Positions 1-12,165 are shown, counted from the stretch's first letter. The stretch is DNA of 64,000 nt from Diplodia intermedia (GCA_021495925.1 JAKEKT010000014.1:62001-126000), one strand, 5' to 3'. Program-made: numbers and translations. The notes: a model not told the origin generated them from the sequence alone.

Positions 1-2130
1 AATTTGTTCTCTTCGTCGTCGTTGTCGCGGGAAACCGGCCCTGGCGCGGCCGAGGCGGACCAACAGTTGCAACGGCCGCGGACGAGTGCCGGCGCCGCCG
101 AGGCTAGTCCGACCAAGAGCAGGTTCTCGAGGCTGCGGTACCACCGGACTCGCAAGACGACCACCCCAACGGAACCGGAAACCCCTCCTGTTGTTGAGCG
201 CCAGGAGATCCAACAACAGCACCGCCAACGCCATCAATCGACCCTGGGACAGCTCCCTGAGGGAGCGTTTTTGGACTTCGACGATGATGCATCCGACTCG
301 GACAGCCGGCCGTCGACATCGGGCAGCGTTGCCAGCAGCGTGAAGAGCAGTGGCGGATGGAGCTGGTCGATGAGGAGCCGGAGGAGCAGTGTCAGTTTAA
401 GAGATAGGTGGAGAGCAAGGTATGTTTATTATTTCCTGTTTTGGCATTCCGTGATCTTCTGGAAAACTTATGCATGATGTGGCTTTGCCTTGGCGATTCG
501 TGTTCCCTATATCAGCTCGTCTCTTTTTATATTCCCGTCGCTCAACTGGCTGACGTTGCTTCGTTGCAGCATTTCCTCCTCCTCCTCGTCGTTATCTTCA
601 TCCTCATCACACTCATCTGCATCATCCTACATCTCCTCGTCCTCGACATCCTCATCCAGTACTTGGTCCTCTCTCGAATCCACACCCCGCGCATCCATCG
701 CCTCTTCCCGCACCTCCTACTCTAGCGACGATGAAGACGTCCCCCCTCGAAAGGACGATGCGGGAAACACCCGCCCCACCAAGACCGTCCGAGCATACCT
801 TTGCCGCCATTTCGTCTCCATACCCATCCCGGAGGAAGAGTTAGAAACCGCATCCACCTCCGACGCTGTCACCCCCTCTTCAGCAGATCAACATGTTCAG
901 AAAGACCAGCAATTCCGGGGACCGCAATCGCTTCCAACGCCCTCACCGGATGAGAACGAGGATTGCATCACCGACCCCATGGCCGACGCCTTTGATATTA
1001 ATGATCACCTTCCACCACCCCATATCATGCGCCCTTGGGCCCAACCCACGCCGCCGCCCACGCCTCCGCTGCAAGCAAAAGAGCTACAACTGGAAACACT
1101 CCAGGTACCGCAGAGCCCGCCACCAATTCAGGGCGTGCCAACCTTCACCGTAACACCCGCGTCACCCATCCAACCCACCAGTCCCTCTCCGTTCTCCGCT
1201 TCCCCGCCGCCCGCCGCCGTCGGCCACCGTTCCTTCTCCGCGCCTGTCGTCGGAGGCCCGATCACGATCCCGGCGAACGCTCCCCGGAGGAGATCAGCGT
1301 CGAACGTGGCATCGAACGCGCCATCCCCGCTCGGACAGAAGGCCAAGGTCGAAAAGGGTACGCCGTCGGTGTGCCCGACTTGCGTGAAGCTACAGGAGTC
1401 TATGGCACAAATGCGCAAGGTGGCCGGCATCTACGGTCCGCGGCATAGCTTGACCGTCGCGGCGGCGAAGACCGCGCGCGCGGCAAGGGTGGCGTGGGCG
1501 GAGGCGCAGTGGGAGGCAAGTTGCGTTTGGGAGGATGACTGTGAAGACGATGAGGCCGTCAAGTCAAGGAAAGAGGGCGCGGCCGCGAAGGAGGAGGAGA
1601 AAAAGAAGAAGCCGAAGAAGGTCGTCAGTTTCGAGCCGAGCGCCACGTTTTTCGTCGAGCGCGAACCGTTCGTCCAGCCCCAGCCCAGCCCGTCAACAGC
1701 AGAAGGCGGAGACATCGCTTCGGACGAAGAAGAGGCCATCGACCCCGAGGCCCAGCTCCAGCGCGAGATGATCATCGCAAAGCGCCTGTGGGGTCCGCTC
1801 GGCGACCGTGGCCGCAAGCAGCGCGACTTCAAGCGGTCCATGAGCGAGTCGTACGTGCCCGGCCGGTGGGCGCCGCCCCCGAAAAACGAGTGGTTGGACA
1901 CCAGCGGCCGGACGCAGACGTACGAGGAGTTCTGGTCCGACGACAAGCACCCCAAGACGAAGGATGGACATCATGGCGCCGCGAGCGTGTTGCTCGGCGG
2001 CAAGGTCATCAGGGGTGTGCTGGGGAAGTTTGTCCCCGGTGCAGGAGCCGCTGCGGCTGCGAAGAAAGAGAGGGAGAGGTTTGAAAGGGCGGAAAGGTTG
2101 GAGAGGGTGGTGGGGTTGGAGGTTGATTGA
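1..2130 (+). CDS. Ser/Pro-rich hypothetical protein, 5' end outside window
   Basis: The reading frame is already open at base 1, so the N-terminus is missing. Exon 1 runs to 419. A GTATGT donor at 420 and a TTGCAG acceptor ending at 569 remove a 150-nt intron, and the split Ser codon keeps the frame into exon 2 (570-2130, stop TGA). The visible protein is mostly low complexity: a long Ser tract just after the junction, Pro-rich stretches, and a Lys/Glu-rich segment. A more ordered patch contains CPTC followed by a helix with RHSLTVAAAKTARAARVAWAEAQWE, here only described as an Ala/Arg-rich helix after the CxxC pair. Near the C-terminus is a Trp/Tyr-containing segment (WLDTSGRTQTYEEFW) and an Ala-rich basic end. 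I recognise no catalytic family. It resembles the fast-evolving fungal proteins usually annotated as hypothetical. The frame match across the intron makes the gene itself quite certain. Confidence 0.75.
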
Positions 2131-4755
2131 ACCACTGGCCGACAATTTTGGCCATCTTCTTGTCCATATCCTTTGATTTTTTTTGCTTTATTTTTGGCAC
2201 GAAAGCACGAAGCGCGGCCCCTCTCTGGTCTTTTTCTTTGAGAGAAGGGGTCGGCTCGTGTCGTGCATGCGTGCTGCATTTTGCGTGGCGTACCGTCCAT
2301 TTTTTTGTTATCCTCTCCTTTTTTGACAACCCCATATCAGCTTTTTATTTTGTTTTGTTTTGTCCGACGGGACGGACGATGCATGGACGGCGCTAACTCT
2401 GTATATCATCATCATCATTGTCGCTCGTCGGCATCGGCGTCGTCGTCAAACATCGTCATCATCATTATCACTATACCTGTCACGATAGCATCGGCATTAT
2501 TTTTTTTTATTCTGTCAAGAGTATGTAGCTAAGTGTATATATACCAGCGAGTGAGATGGATCGACGGGCAGATAGACGGAAGGGAAGCGAGCGACGTATA
2601 CGTTGTAGACGTTGGGATGCAGAAGACGGTTTTCTTGATGGATGAGCATGTAGACGAGCTAGCTCTTTTGTTTACACGAAGCAGTGTCGGACAAGCGAGA
2701 AAGAATTGAAGAGAGGAGAAGAAAAAAAAATGAATTCAAGTGTGTGCAAGATCAGTTCGTATGAGTTTTTTGTCCGCTTTTCTCAAAAAAAAAAAAAAAC
2801 GCTGAAAACACACTTGAGGGTGAATCTGAGCAAAGTGTCAATGGAGGGCGGAGGAGGGATGGTCGTCGTCGTCGACAGATAGTCACACAGGTCCTTGCCT
2901 CAATCAAGCTAATGCCAAGAGTCCGGATTTGGCACAGACGTTTGAAACTGGACTCTCTCCCGTCCCCCGGGTGGTAACACACATACACTGCTGACAGGGC
3001 GCGCGCACATGTCTCCCGGATCTAGATGGTTGGCTGCCGGCGGCGGCGGCGGTGGTGGTGGTGGGGGGGCTGTGTCAGCAGCGGCCGCGGCGCCGGTAGT
3101 GGCGGCGCCAACGCCGGCGAGGCGCAGTTGGCTACTAGTCGGGTCATCTGGCAGCTTGGCTTGGCTTGGCTTGTGTTAGATGATGATGGAGACTTCTTCT
3201 TCTTCGATCATGCGGGGCCAATCGTCGATTTAGGCGGAGGGACGAGTGAATCATCAGGCGTATGTGGATGTGAGTCGTTTGCTTTGCTGCGGAAGAGAAG
3301 GGAGAAAAAATCAAGGAATCTCCCCGTTCTGAGAGGGAGGGAATGTTGGTGGTGGCGAGGGTTGGGTGGGGTTCATGGTCGACACGTCAGAGGTTGGTTG
3401 TGGGTTTTCTATCCTCTGTGGCTTTTTTTGCTGGTTGAGCCTCGAGGAGAGTCGTCGTTCGGGGGCCTTGCATGAATGTTTTTGTTGTTCTTTTTTGTTG
3501 GCTTCTAGACTTCTGATGTGGACGGGGGTCTCGTGTTCTGAGGCAGGGAAGGATGTAGATGCCTGGAGGGTCCGCGCTAAGGCTTGTGGCGGTGGGGCTG
3601 ATGCCGGGATGGGCGCCTTTTGCTTCGAGGCTGTGGGTTGTGTGGGTCAGAGAATTTATGGCTGTGGAGTGCTTGGTCTGATGTCGGGTGTGTGGATAAG
3701 GCCGCTGGTTAGTAAGATGTTATAAAGGCCCGAAGATGAGGTGGGAAGTAGGTTTTTGTGAAACGTCTTAGCCGGGAGTAACTCTAAGAGGAAGGTGGGC
3801 GCTGGTACCAGCAGTGAGAAGTGCATTGTTGCAGTGAAGCGAGCAAGTGTGTTCGAAGGGAAACTATCTACAAAAAAAAATAAAAAAGCTGTTGACGGCT
3901 CGAAAGCTGCAATGTCTCTCAGTAATTTAGATCCATCACAACTAAGTGCAGAGAGTGAAATATGACTCTGGAATGGGAATTGAGCCAGTGAATTGCTTCG
4001 TAGATTTCGCTCGTGGAGAATCCACGCCGTTCACTTTGGAAGTGTTGAGAGTCCCGCAGGTTTAGTTTCCTTAGATTTCATCAATCCGAAGCCGTAGAAG
4101 ATCGATGCACCTCGAGCTTGAATTCGAATTTGTCCTGACTGACTTGAGTACAACTTTCGAGGATATCTGTGAATTTAAATATGCTCATGGCAAGGCATCT
4201 TATTCGCAACGAGAAACCGAGCATAAAACTCGGTAGATCTGCCCATGTACTCCCTTCCTTCTAGACCCCAATGGTTTCCGATTTACCAACCCAAGACATT
4301 GTTGCAATACTCCGCTGACCAATCACCTCATTTCAGGGCAAGGAAACGGACAAATAGGTAAGAACAACGCAGAAGTGTGGACGACTGACAACAAAACAGA
4401 GAGAGAGAGAGAGAGACAAACGATAGCAAGGAAAATAGACAGAGAGAGACGGCAAAAGGAAAAGAGATTAAACGGAAATCGAGACTCAAGGAGAGCTGCA
4501 TACAGAGGCTGAAAAGACAAGAGGAAAGATACGCTTAATAACAGAGGAGCGCAACCGAACAGTGAGCAAAAAAGCAGGACACCACGCCAAGCTGAGACAA
4601 AAAAAGGAGAGGAAAAGCAAGACGAGCAAGTGACAGTTGTGCAACGCCGGAAATCCCCTCTACGCCTCCTGGGCATAAAACATCATGAAGCTCTTCAACT
4701 TTGCCATGGCGGATTTTGGTGGTTGATGATGGCGCGAATCGTCTTGGTCGGCCGG
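2131..4755. other. Convergent intergenic region, no gene seen
   Basis: This 2.6 kb stretch lies between the 3' ends of the Ser/Pro-rich gene (+) and the small Cys-rich gene (-). It holds T-rich blocks likely to be 3' UTR (2160-2530), an A-run at about 2786-2799, and a GA dinucleotide tract near 4398-4413. Open frames here are short, rich in Arg/Trp or Gly, and have no family-like features. Confidence 0.5.
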
Positions 4756-4938
4756 TCAGGCGGCCCAGTCCCTCTTCTCCATGCAGTTCAGGCAGACGTC
4801 GACGCGCATGACCATGTCGTCGTCCGGGTCATTTCCCGGGCATGTGGTCTTTGTTCTCCTCCGGTCCGGACAGCGGTAGAAGTGCTGGGCTGGCTGGGTG
4901 CAGCCGCAGCTGTAGGACTTCTGCATTCCTTTGCACAT
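4756..4938 (-). CDS. Small Cys-rich protein, 60 aa
   Basis: An intronless 60-residue reading frame starts at the ATG at 4938 and ends at the stop at 4756-4758. Seven cysteines (about residues 2, 11, 13, 23, 33, 49 and 52) form a C...CxC...C...C...CxxC pattern. The protein is otherwise polar with an acidic DPDDD patch. Small fungal proteins opening with M-C-x and carrying a CGC motif plus a late CxxC are common in Pezizomycotina and are usually unannotated. The pattern suggests metal binding or disulfides, which is inference. There is no signal peptide at this start. The frame extends 47 residues upstream from an ATG at 5079, but those residues are low-complexity Ser/Thr/Leu and the first Cys-rich Met is the better start. 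It faces the Sm-F gene head to head. Confidence 0.45.
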   Translation of the reverse strand: MCKGMQKSYSCGCTQPAQHFYRCPDRRRTKTTCPGNDPDDDMVMRVDVCLNCMEKRDWAA

Positions 4939-5650
4939 GCTGATCGGCGGTAGGCTGATGTCGGTAGATTTATTGGCAGTCAAGGCAGAGGTGGAAGCGA
5001 CTTGGCAGATCGGCGAGGAGATTGTGAAGGTCGTAGAGGCTGGAAGAAGTGAAGATGAAGGTATAGGCAACAGCAGCAATCTATGCGCTCAGCAGTACAT
5101 TGTTGGAAAAAGACACAAGGGCTAGCAAGGGACAAAGAATGGGCGTTTGTTGTCGCGAGGTAAGCGAGAGCGCAAAGGCTCGCCGACGGTATATCTGGAC
5201 AAGAAATGACGGATGCGCGTAAATGACGGAGGCGGTGTTTGGCCGTGCTTGGGCAACACGCATTGCCCATCCAAATTTGCTGGTGCTGGCTAATAGACAG
5301 CGTGAACAAACTGAGAGCGAGGTCCGAAGCAGCCAATTAGCCCAGACGGGGGGAGGATACGGGCGCGGCGAACAGCGCAGCCGGTGCCATTGCTGGCCTA
5401 CAGTATTTCCGACGCGCAGGTAGCGACAGCCCTACGGCGGCAGTTGGAGAGAGGAGGCCGCGAGGGCGACGATGGGGTCCAGCACATCCCGGCAGCTGCA
5501 ACGGGCGCGCTAGTGCCGCGGCCGGACTAGCCGCGGCCCGAGCTCAAATTTCGAAAGCTGCGAGAGAGCTGGGCGCGACATCTGCCCGCCGCCTCACCAC
5601 CTAACCCTCCACCACAGACCACCGCAACCACCGCCGACGAGTTGCCCATC
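4939..5650. promoter_or_regulatory. Divergent promoter region, Cys-rich gene / Sm-F
   Basis: These 712 bases separate two genes transcribed in opposite directions, so both promoters should lie here. The half nearest Sm-F is GC-rich (5440-5640) and the half nearest the Cys-rich gene is closer to even composition. I see no TATA element or named regulator site that I would defend. Confidence 0.4.
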
Positions 5651-6404
5651 ATGAGCGTACGCGCCTCTCGCCGCCCGCAATTGCCGCCCATGCTGACTCT
5701 CTCAGGGTTTCCTGCCCGTCAACCCGCGCCCCATGCTCGTGAGCCTGTACGTCACCCGCCGCCCGCCGCCCAGCCCGCGCTTCCACGCCGCAAGCTGACA
5801 CTATCTGCTCTCACAGCGTGAACAAGGAGATCCGCGTCCGTCTCAAGTGGGGCTACACCGAGTACACCGGCACCCTCATCTCCGCCGACAGCTACATGAA
5901 TCTCCAGCTCGCCAACACCGAGGAGTTCATCGACGGCAAGAGCACTGGCACGCTTGGCCAAGTCCTGTTTCGGTACGCTGCCAAGCTGCTCTCATTCGCG
6001 ACCCCCGCGCTAACCAATCATCGCAGCTGCAACAACGTCCTCTGGATCTCCGAAAAGGACGCGAGCGAGCCAGGCAAGTCGAATGATACTGAGATGAGCG
6101 GTTGATTGCGGCGTTTACTACTTGGGTGCCTGCAGTTTACAAGGTCCCCAAGTCTCGCCGTCTCAAGCCGCGTAGCCTCGCCGAGATTAAGGGCAAGATT
6201 GATGATGGAAACGCTCGCGCTTCTACTGGCGGCCCTGCCCGGATTGACTGGCCTGGCCATGGTTCTCGTTCTCGCAATTCTGCTTCTCGCCCCAGCTCTC
6301 CGGACATGACTACCCCTACTAAGCGCCACCGCGAGGACGACGGAGAGGAGGAGATCAAGGACTCGGCCCCCGATGCCAAGCGCCCCAAGCTCTCCCCGGA
6401 GTGA
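5651..6404 (+). CDS. Small nuclear ribonucleoprotein Sm-F, with possible spliced C-terminal extension
   Basis: Exons: 5651-5656, 5706-5746, 5817-5972, 6027-6073 and 6136-6404, all frame-consistent. The first coding exon is only Met-Ser. The core starts MSGFLPVNPRPML and continues with VNKEIRVRLKWG, the SYMNLQLANTEEFIDG stretch of Sm motif 1, and LGQVLFRCNNVLWI of Sm motif 2. This is the Sm-F subunit of the heptameric ring that binds the U-rich Sm site of spliceosomal snRNAs. After the Sm fold there are two choices. Reading on from 6027 gives a stop at 6103-6105 and a normal 93-residue protein. Splicing a GC-AG intron (6074-6135, donor G|GCAAGT, acceptor TGCAG) gives 172 residues with a basic, Ser/Arg-rich tail ending in a KRHRE...KRPKLSPE nuclear-signal-like segment. 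The long open frame of that tail has no ATG of its own, which favours the spliced form. Confidence 0.9.
6074..6135 (+). other. Putative GC-AG intron in the Sm-F gene
   Basis: The donor is CCAG|GCAAGT, which fits the strong consensus that GC-AG introns need around the unusual C. The acceptor is GTGCCTGCAG. The length is 62 nt, and joining the flanks (Pro, then Val-Tyr-Lys) keeps the reading frame. Retention of this segment places a TGA after 11 codons, so it works as a switch between a 93- and a 172-residue Sm-F. Confidence 0.55.
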
Positions 6405-6638
6405 TTGTCATGGTTTCTTCATCCAACGGTATGCCAATTGGGATAATTGGTTCAGGACGGCTTCTATGTAAGCTTCCAGCATAAGCGTGGTTCATACGGG
6501 TTTTTCAGGTCATCAAAACAGGAATACCACAATGAGAAAGGCTGAACTACTCGTTCACGGCCTATTTTCCTAAGACACTTGCATGTTTTGGACGTCCTCT
6601 ACCTCCCGTCCGATGTGACCTCGCCAGAACGATGAAGA

Positions 6639-9600
6639 CTACTCAATCTCCTCCACCACGAGCTTCTTACCACGACCTTGCCCCCTCCCATCCTGCCCGC
6701 CTACATTGACATTCAAACCTCTCAGCTCAGCCAGCCCCAGATCTTCCGTCAGTCCAACACCCCGCCCAGCCAACGACCCATCTCCCCTCACGCCTAGCGC
6801 CTTCTTCACCCGCCACGTCTCCAACGCCTCCAGCACCTCGCCCGCATGCCCCTTCACCACCGCATCCGCATCCCGATCCCTCACCCACCCCACCACCCTC
6901 TCCACCTCCTCCCACTTCTCCGGCGCCAACCCCGCACCTTCCCCAACCACTCCTTCCCCTCCTCCCTCGTGCACCTTATCCATCGCCTCCACCAGCCCCC
7001 ACACCACCAACACGGCGGCCCGCCTCAGCACGGCATGCCTCTCCTCCGTCTCCAGCGCCAGACTGCCCAGCGCCACGTCGACCCCCGCCGCCACGTCCGC
7101 GGGCGCCAGCATCGCCAGCGTCGCCGGCTCGCGCACGACGGTCGTGAAGACGCTCAGCGCCAGCGCGCGCAGCCGCACGTCCTCGTCGAGCCCGGTGTCG
7201 CTCCAGCCCGCGACGACTTTCGAGGCGAGGAGGAGGCGAGCAGCGTCATCGTCATGGTCGTCGTCGTCGTCGTCGTCCTCGCCTTCGGCCTCCGGCGAGA
7301 AGATGGACGGCACCGGCCCGCCCCACGCCCTTTCGGCGGCGCGGTTCCTGCGCGCCTCGAGCGCGGCGGCGCGGCGGCGGGCGCGCAGGGCGTGGGGGCG
7401 GGCGCCGCGGCGCGACGAGACGCGCAGGGCGGCGGCGGCGATTTTGCGCATCGTGGCGCCGCGGTACGCGTCGTCGTCGAGCGATGGCGACTCCTGCATG
7501 TCGCTCGCGACGCGGCCCAGGATCTCGCCGATGCGTAGACGCGTGTCCAACAACAACGACAGCCCGTCGTCGTCGTTTTGGCCGCCGTTTTGCTGCTGCT
7601 GCGACCGCAACGACTCGTCGGCGTCGACGAAGGCGCCGGCGAGCAGCTGGCCGGCGACGAGCGGCGGGTCGAGCGCGGCGAGCGCGGCGAGGGTCGAGAT
7701 GGCGTGCAGGTGGACGTATTCGTCCGGGTCCGGGAGGGAGGTGCGCAGCAGGAGGAGGGTGAGCTGGGGGACGTCGAGGGCGGGCGAGCGCGCGCGGGCG
7801 AGGCGGGCGATGGCGCCGAGGGCCGAGGCGCGGAGGGGCGGCGTGGGCGAGGTGAGGTCCGCGAGGGCGGCTCGGAGCGCATGCTGGTCCTTGAGGGTGG
7901 AGTTGGAGGACGAAGAGGGGGCAAGAGAGCGGGTGTTGGGCTTGGAGGGGGCGGGGATGTTGAGGAGGGTGGTGATGCGGGTTGTGAGGGTTGTCGCCGT
8001 CGTGGAGACGGAGGGGGGGAGTTCGTTGCCTGGGTCGAGGTCGGTTAGGATGGGGAGGATGGCGGAGAGGGTCGAGGATGTTTGCTGCGTGGGGCGGAAG
8101 GCGGGGGCGGAGAGGAGGGTGCTGAGGAGACTGAGCGCCACCGGGAGTATCTCGCTGGAGTCGACTTCGGCTGGGATGGTTTGCTGTTCGGGTCCCTCGT
8201 CCTGCTTATGTGGCTGCTGGACGATGTTGCGCAGCCCGGTATAGGAGGGCTTCTGCAAGTCTTCGGCGCGCTTCCTCCTGGCTTTGCTGGACATGTTCCA
8301 TTCGTCGAGGAGTTGCTTTACCAGCTCGATCATATTCTCCGGCCGCGTCGCCAGCTTGTCTTTGAATTTCTCGAGTATGGCCAGGACCAATTTTGCAATG
8401 ATGAGGGACTGGAACGGATCTTCTTCCGCATAAGCCTCCAGCTTGGGGACTCCTCCGGTAAGGATTGTGTGCGGTACCAGCCAACGTCTGCTTAATCTGA
8501 CGAAGAGGTCTCCAATATCCTGGTCTTCAACACCATTCGATATCAAAAGCTCTTGATACGTGGCTAGCCTTTGTTCAAGGCTTCCCATCTGCGCGATGAC
8601 ATTGAAGGCATCATCATGATCGGATGCCCGTTCTCTCCGGCGGATCTCAATACCACCGTCACTGCCTGGGGCAAAAGTCCAAGCCGGTGGTCCGTCGCAA
8701 AGCAGGTTCAAAGCTAAGGTTTCGAGCTGCTCTACACCGGCACCCAGTCGGAAAAATGTCTCGAGTAGCTGCCACGGTATATCTTTCCAGACACGGTCGA
8801 CAGGATGAGATTTGGCATAGTCGAGCAGGGCCCACAGCGGTAGCATCAACCGCCCAAGGAAACGTTTGGTCAAACCGGGGCTAGGGCGTGATGTCAGGAG
8901 TGTGACGAGGCGGCTCAATGCGCGTCTGAGTTCCGGCTCCACAACGAGCGTCTGGGTGTCACTTGGAGTAGACGGCTTTGAGCCTTCTATCTTGATTTTC
9001 TGTTCCTTGGGAGGGTCAATGCTGAAGAGTATCGGCTCGGCAAAGAGACGCCATCCTATGGCCCCTGGAGCACCTAACGCTTTCTTCCCAAGTATGCCGC
9101 TGCCTACCACCAATGCTGCAGCTTTGGCAAGTTCTTGGCCTTCGGCACCATCAAGCATTGCCAGCAGTTGCGGAGCAAGAGCAGTGAAGTACGATTCCGC
9201 GTCCATGGAGCTAGGGACGGACGAGAGAAGCTTTGAAGCTTGCATCAGCGCTTCGAGAGGCAAAGAAGGGCCTGTAGTCCTATCCTGAGCGTCCGACGGC
9301 TGCGGCGGCTGCGGATATGAGGATGCTATAAACTCGATTGTGTGTCGAACCCCGCGAGGGCGCAAGGGAACGAGTGCAAGCTGTTTGGAGAGTTGTGGCT
9401 TGAGCCACGGTGGAGTCGTAGGCTGCATGAGATATGTGAGGAGAGGCAAAGCCGAGGCTAGAGGGGTTCTGAGGGTTGTCAGAGACTCAGTTGGAATACG
9501 TTGGGATGTGCAAACTTGGAGAGCAAGACTGACTTCTTGATGATGTCCACGAAGATATCTTCGTACTTGTGATGGATATCATCGCTTGAATCTGGGGCGA

Positions 9601-10159
9601 ATGCAAGCTCCCCTGCACCAGCAGCGACGTCGATCAGAACGCGTTCTCTGATCAGCGAGGCCAGACCAGCAGCTGGATTCTCAAGCATTTTGCTCATTCC
9701 ATCCACAATTTCGCACAGCAGTTCCGGGTCCTTGTTGCTCCCTGGAGTCGCATCACTTAGGTTGGGGATTGTTGACCGGGGGCGCCGTTTCGCTGCGACG
9801 CCGGGCGACAGAGACGGGAGAATGCCGCGGATGGCTACCAGATCCAGAAGCCCGTACAGGGTTTGTCTGGAATCTTCATCATATTCTCCTTCGGCGTTGG
9901 CGGGAGGCGCCTCCTTCTGCTGGATTATATCCGCCTCGTGGATGTGGAGCAGATGATCCAAAGCCGCTCGTAACACAAGCGTGTGGTCATCGGACGCGGA
10001 TGAAAGGTCAAGATTACTACGCAGGCGAACTACAACGTCGTCGTTCCCTGTGTCTCCTCAGCGCACAGCTCTGGAGGAGGGCGGACCATATTTACCGCGC
10101 TTCAAGGCAGGAGCAAGAAACTCCCGAGCCGCGTCGAGCTCCTCTCTCAAGGTCGGCAT
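6639..10159 (-). CDS. Rtp1/Tango6-family protein (RNA polymerase II nuclear import/assembly factor)
   Basis: Exons on the minus strand: 10159-10096, 10047-9516 and 9468-6639, giving about 1141 residues. The 48-nt intron has a clean GTAAAT donor. The 47-nt intron uses GTTTGC...CTCAG and is chosen because it alone restores frame and removes the TGA. No ATG exists upstream in frame (a TAG precedes), so the start is the ATG at 10159. The protein is an all-helical repeat solenoid. Near the C-terminus, LRASALGAIARLARA, SLPDPDEYVHLHAISTLAALA and LLLDTRLRIGEILGRV match the conserved RTP1_C1-type block of yeast Rtp1 and animal Tango6/TMCO7. A second conserved block follows an acidic insert. Known members help bring assembled RNA polymerase II subunits to the nucleus. 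The length is usual for the family. The C-terminal third has strong GC bias and an Asp-rich low-complexity insert (codons near 7260-7300). Confidence 0.8.
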
Positions 10160-10766
10160 GGCTCCTTCACCCGCGCAAAGTAACCGAGGGAGGATGTGGC
10201 GGAGAGCGACGGGCTTCGAAGTTGTTCTCTCGAGCGCGGCAGCAAACGATGACGTCACGTGCTTTCGCAGCAAAACACGCTAGTCCCAAAACGCGTGTCC
10301 ACAACCAAACCATCTACCGCGCGCGTCGCGACCTGCCCTCGTCCTTTCTTCCTCAACATCCTCTTCGTCACCGACTGCGCGGATCAACTCTCTCTCGAGC
10401 CACGCCCCCACTGACATCTGACTTGCAATTACTAGGAGCCGCGCGCAGCCGCAATTGAGGACTCCGTCAAACGCGGGGCCGCTACGCGACTATCGCCTCT
10501 CGTCTTCCACCAATCTTCTCGCTCACTTGAGCCCCACACAACTCACGCAGCGCCCTTCCCCCACAGCGCCGTCTCCCATCTCCCGGCCGCAAGGTAGGGA
10601 TGTTTAACAACGCCTCTCGGTCGTTCGCATCAGCGGTTCCAGCGCCGTACTCGAGCCTCATAGCACGGTCTCATTGGGTGCCGGTCGTTGCGCGCTACTG
10701 GTGCTGCAGTGGAAACACTGTACCCTCGGGGATGCCTTGAAGGAGGATGGGATTCGGAACTTAACC

Positions 10767-12165
10767 CTAAGCAATCCACCGGTTCCCAGCATCACGGGTC
10801 ACACAGTTGCCGACCGTGCGACTAGCCTCTGTAACCGCGGCTTGATGTGCCATGCTTCGCGCTGGACGACGGCCAACGTGGAGGAGGCAAAAGCGCGGAT
10901 CGTGGTCTAAGGGAAGTCTCATGCGTCGTTTTGGTAAGATCTCCGTGGGGGACGCGCGTCGATTCTTCTGTCTGGACAGCAGACTCTGGTCTTCATGGAC
11001 GGCCTTTTCGCGACGACGTGCCTGGAAAGAGCCGCAGGATAGGTCAGGTGGAACGCCGTCGGGCACCTCCACGAGGATCGTCTTTGGGACCTTCACATGC
11101 CATTGAGCTTTCCAACGGCCTACTCCTCGTTCCTGGAGCCTGCAAAATCGGATACCGCCTGCGAGCCTTGGAAAGTCTGTCAGAATCTTCACCAGCAGCT
11201 TCAGTGTTGTCCACCGTTGTCTTGCACCTTTGGATTGTCCGACATTATCTGCATGGGATGCTTGATAGAGCACGACTTTCACGGCTGAGTCCTTGCCTAC
11301 AAACAGAATGCCTCCGAGCTCTCCTCACTCTTGCTTGCAAGATAGACTCGCCTTGACCACGCTTCGTCGTGCAGCGGGGTCTTCAAGCTTTCCTCAGAGG
11401 GAGTGAGGTTGCTATTCAAGCTTGGCGAAGTTGAGACGCTCCTATTCGGGTACCCTGAAGGATATTGTTTGGCAGTTCGAGGTGTCTAGTAGTGGTGGGT
11501 GTTGAGGACGGCATTCTGGAATTGGCTCACCACAGCAGGCGGATCTGATACGCTCAAGGGCTTCGGTGTATCGACTGTTTGGCCAGGATTGCTAACGATG
11601 GTGAAGACGTCCCGTACAGCTTCCCTACTCCGCAGAGCGCCAGTGCTTTCGTGCTTGCTCAGCGAACCTGACCTCCACCCTCGGCTCTTCCCAGAGAGAT
11701 CCATGATGATCCAGCATAGTTGCAGGCCTTTGCCACGGCACCCGCCACCGGCATTGTCACCTTCGGTGTCGTCTGACCAGCCGTGTTAACCATCTCCCTC
11801 TACGTTTAGCGTAGGGGCCAATTGATGGGCGCCGATACATCTTGCTACCGACTGCTTCCAGTTGGGCAAGATTCCGATCCTGATGTACATGGATACGGAC
11901 GCGGTTTTTGAAGATGTGCTTTGTCCGCGGAATAAACATTGCCCTCGGTTTTCGAGAGGTAACAAAGACTGTCCATGGGAGGACTGCAACCGCACACAGA
12001 GAGATTACCACTTTCTTGATCGCTTCTTCTGAAGCATCGGGGTCTGGAAGACGAGAGCCAACGATAGCGCTGGCGAGTTCTACCGACGCGGACGAGATGA
12101 CCGGACTTGTTGCGCGGACAAGGTAATCTGCAGGGACGACGATCTCAGCTGCGGGGTGCTGAGCT
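10767..12165 (-). pseudogene. Possible decayed gene (disconnected coding-like frames)
   Basis: Several minus-strand frames here read like real protein but do not join. From about 12163 down to 11780 an open stretch of roughly 125 codons contains AEIVVPADYLVRATSP, a hydrophobic segment VVISLCAVAVLPWTVFV, and a basic part with HIFKNRVRIHVHQDRN. It then runs into other frames: one at 11790-11660 (VNTAGQTTPKVTMPVAG) and one ending at 11486 (FTIVSNPGQTVDTPKPL). A further open stretch at about 11305-10770 contains KVVLYQASHADNVG and LKLLVKILTDFPRLAGG. Moving between them needs frameshifts, or introns I cannot place convincingly. I do not recognise the family. It could be a relic, a divergent multi-intron gene, or chance. 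Confidence 0.2.

Noticed and set aside
6706..8244. 512-codon plus-strand frame
   Set aside because: Antisense to the Rtp1/Tango6 coding exon. Its Ser/Arg/Ala composition is the mirror of GC-biased codons in the real gene.
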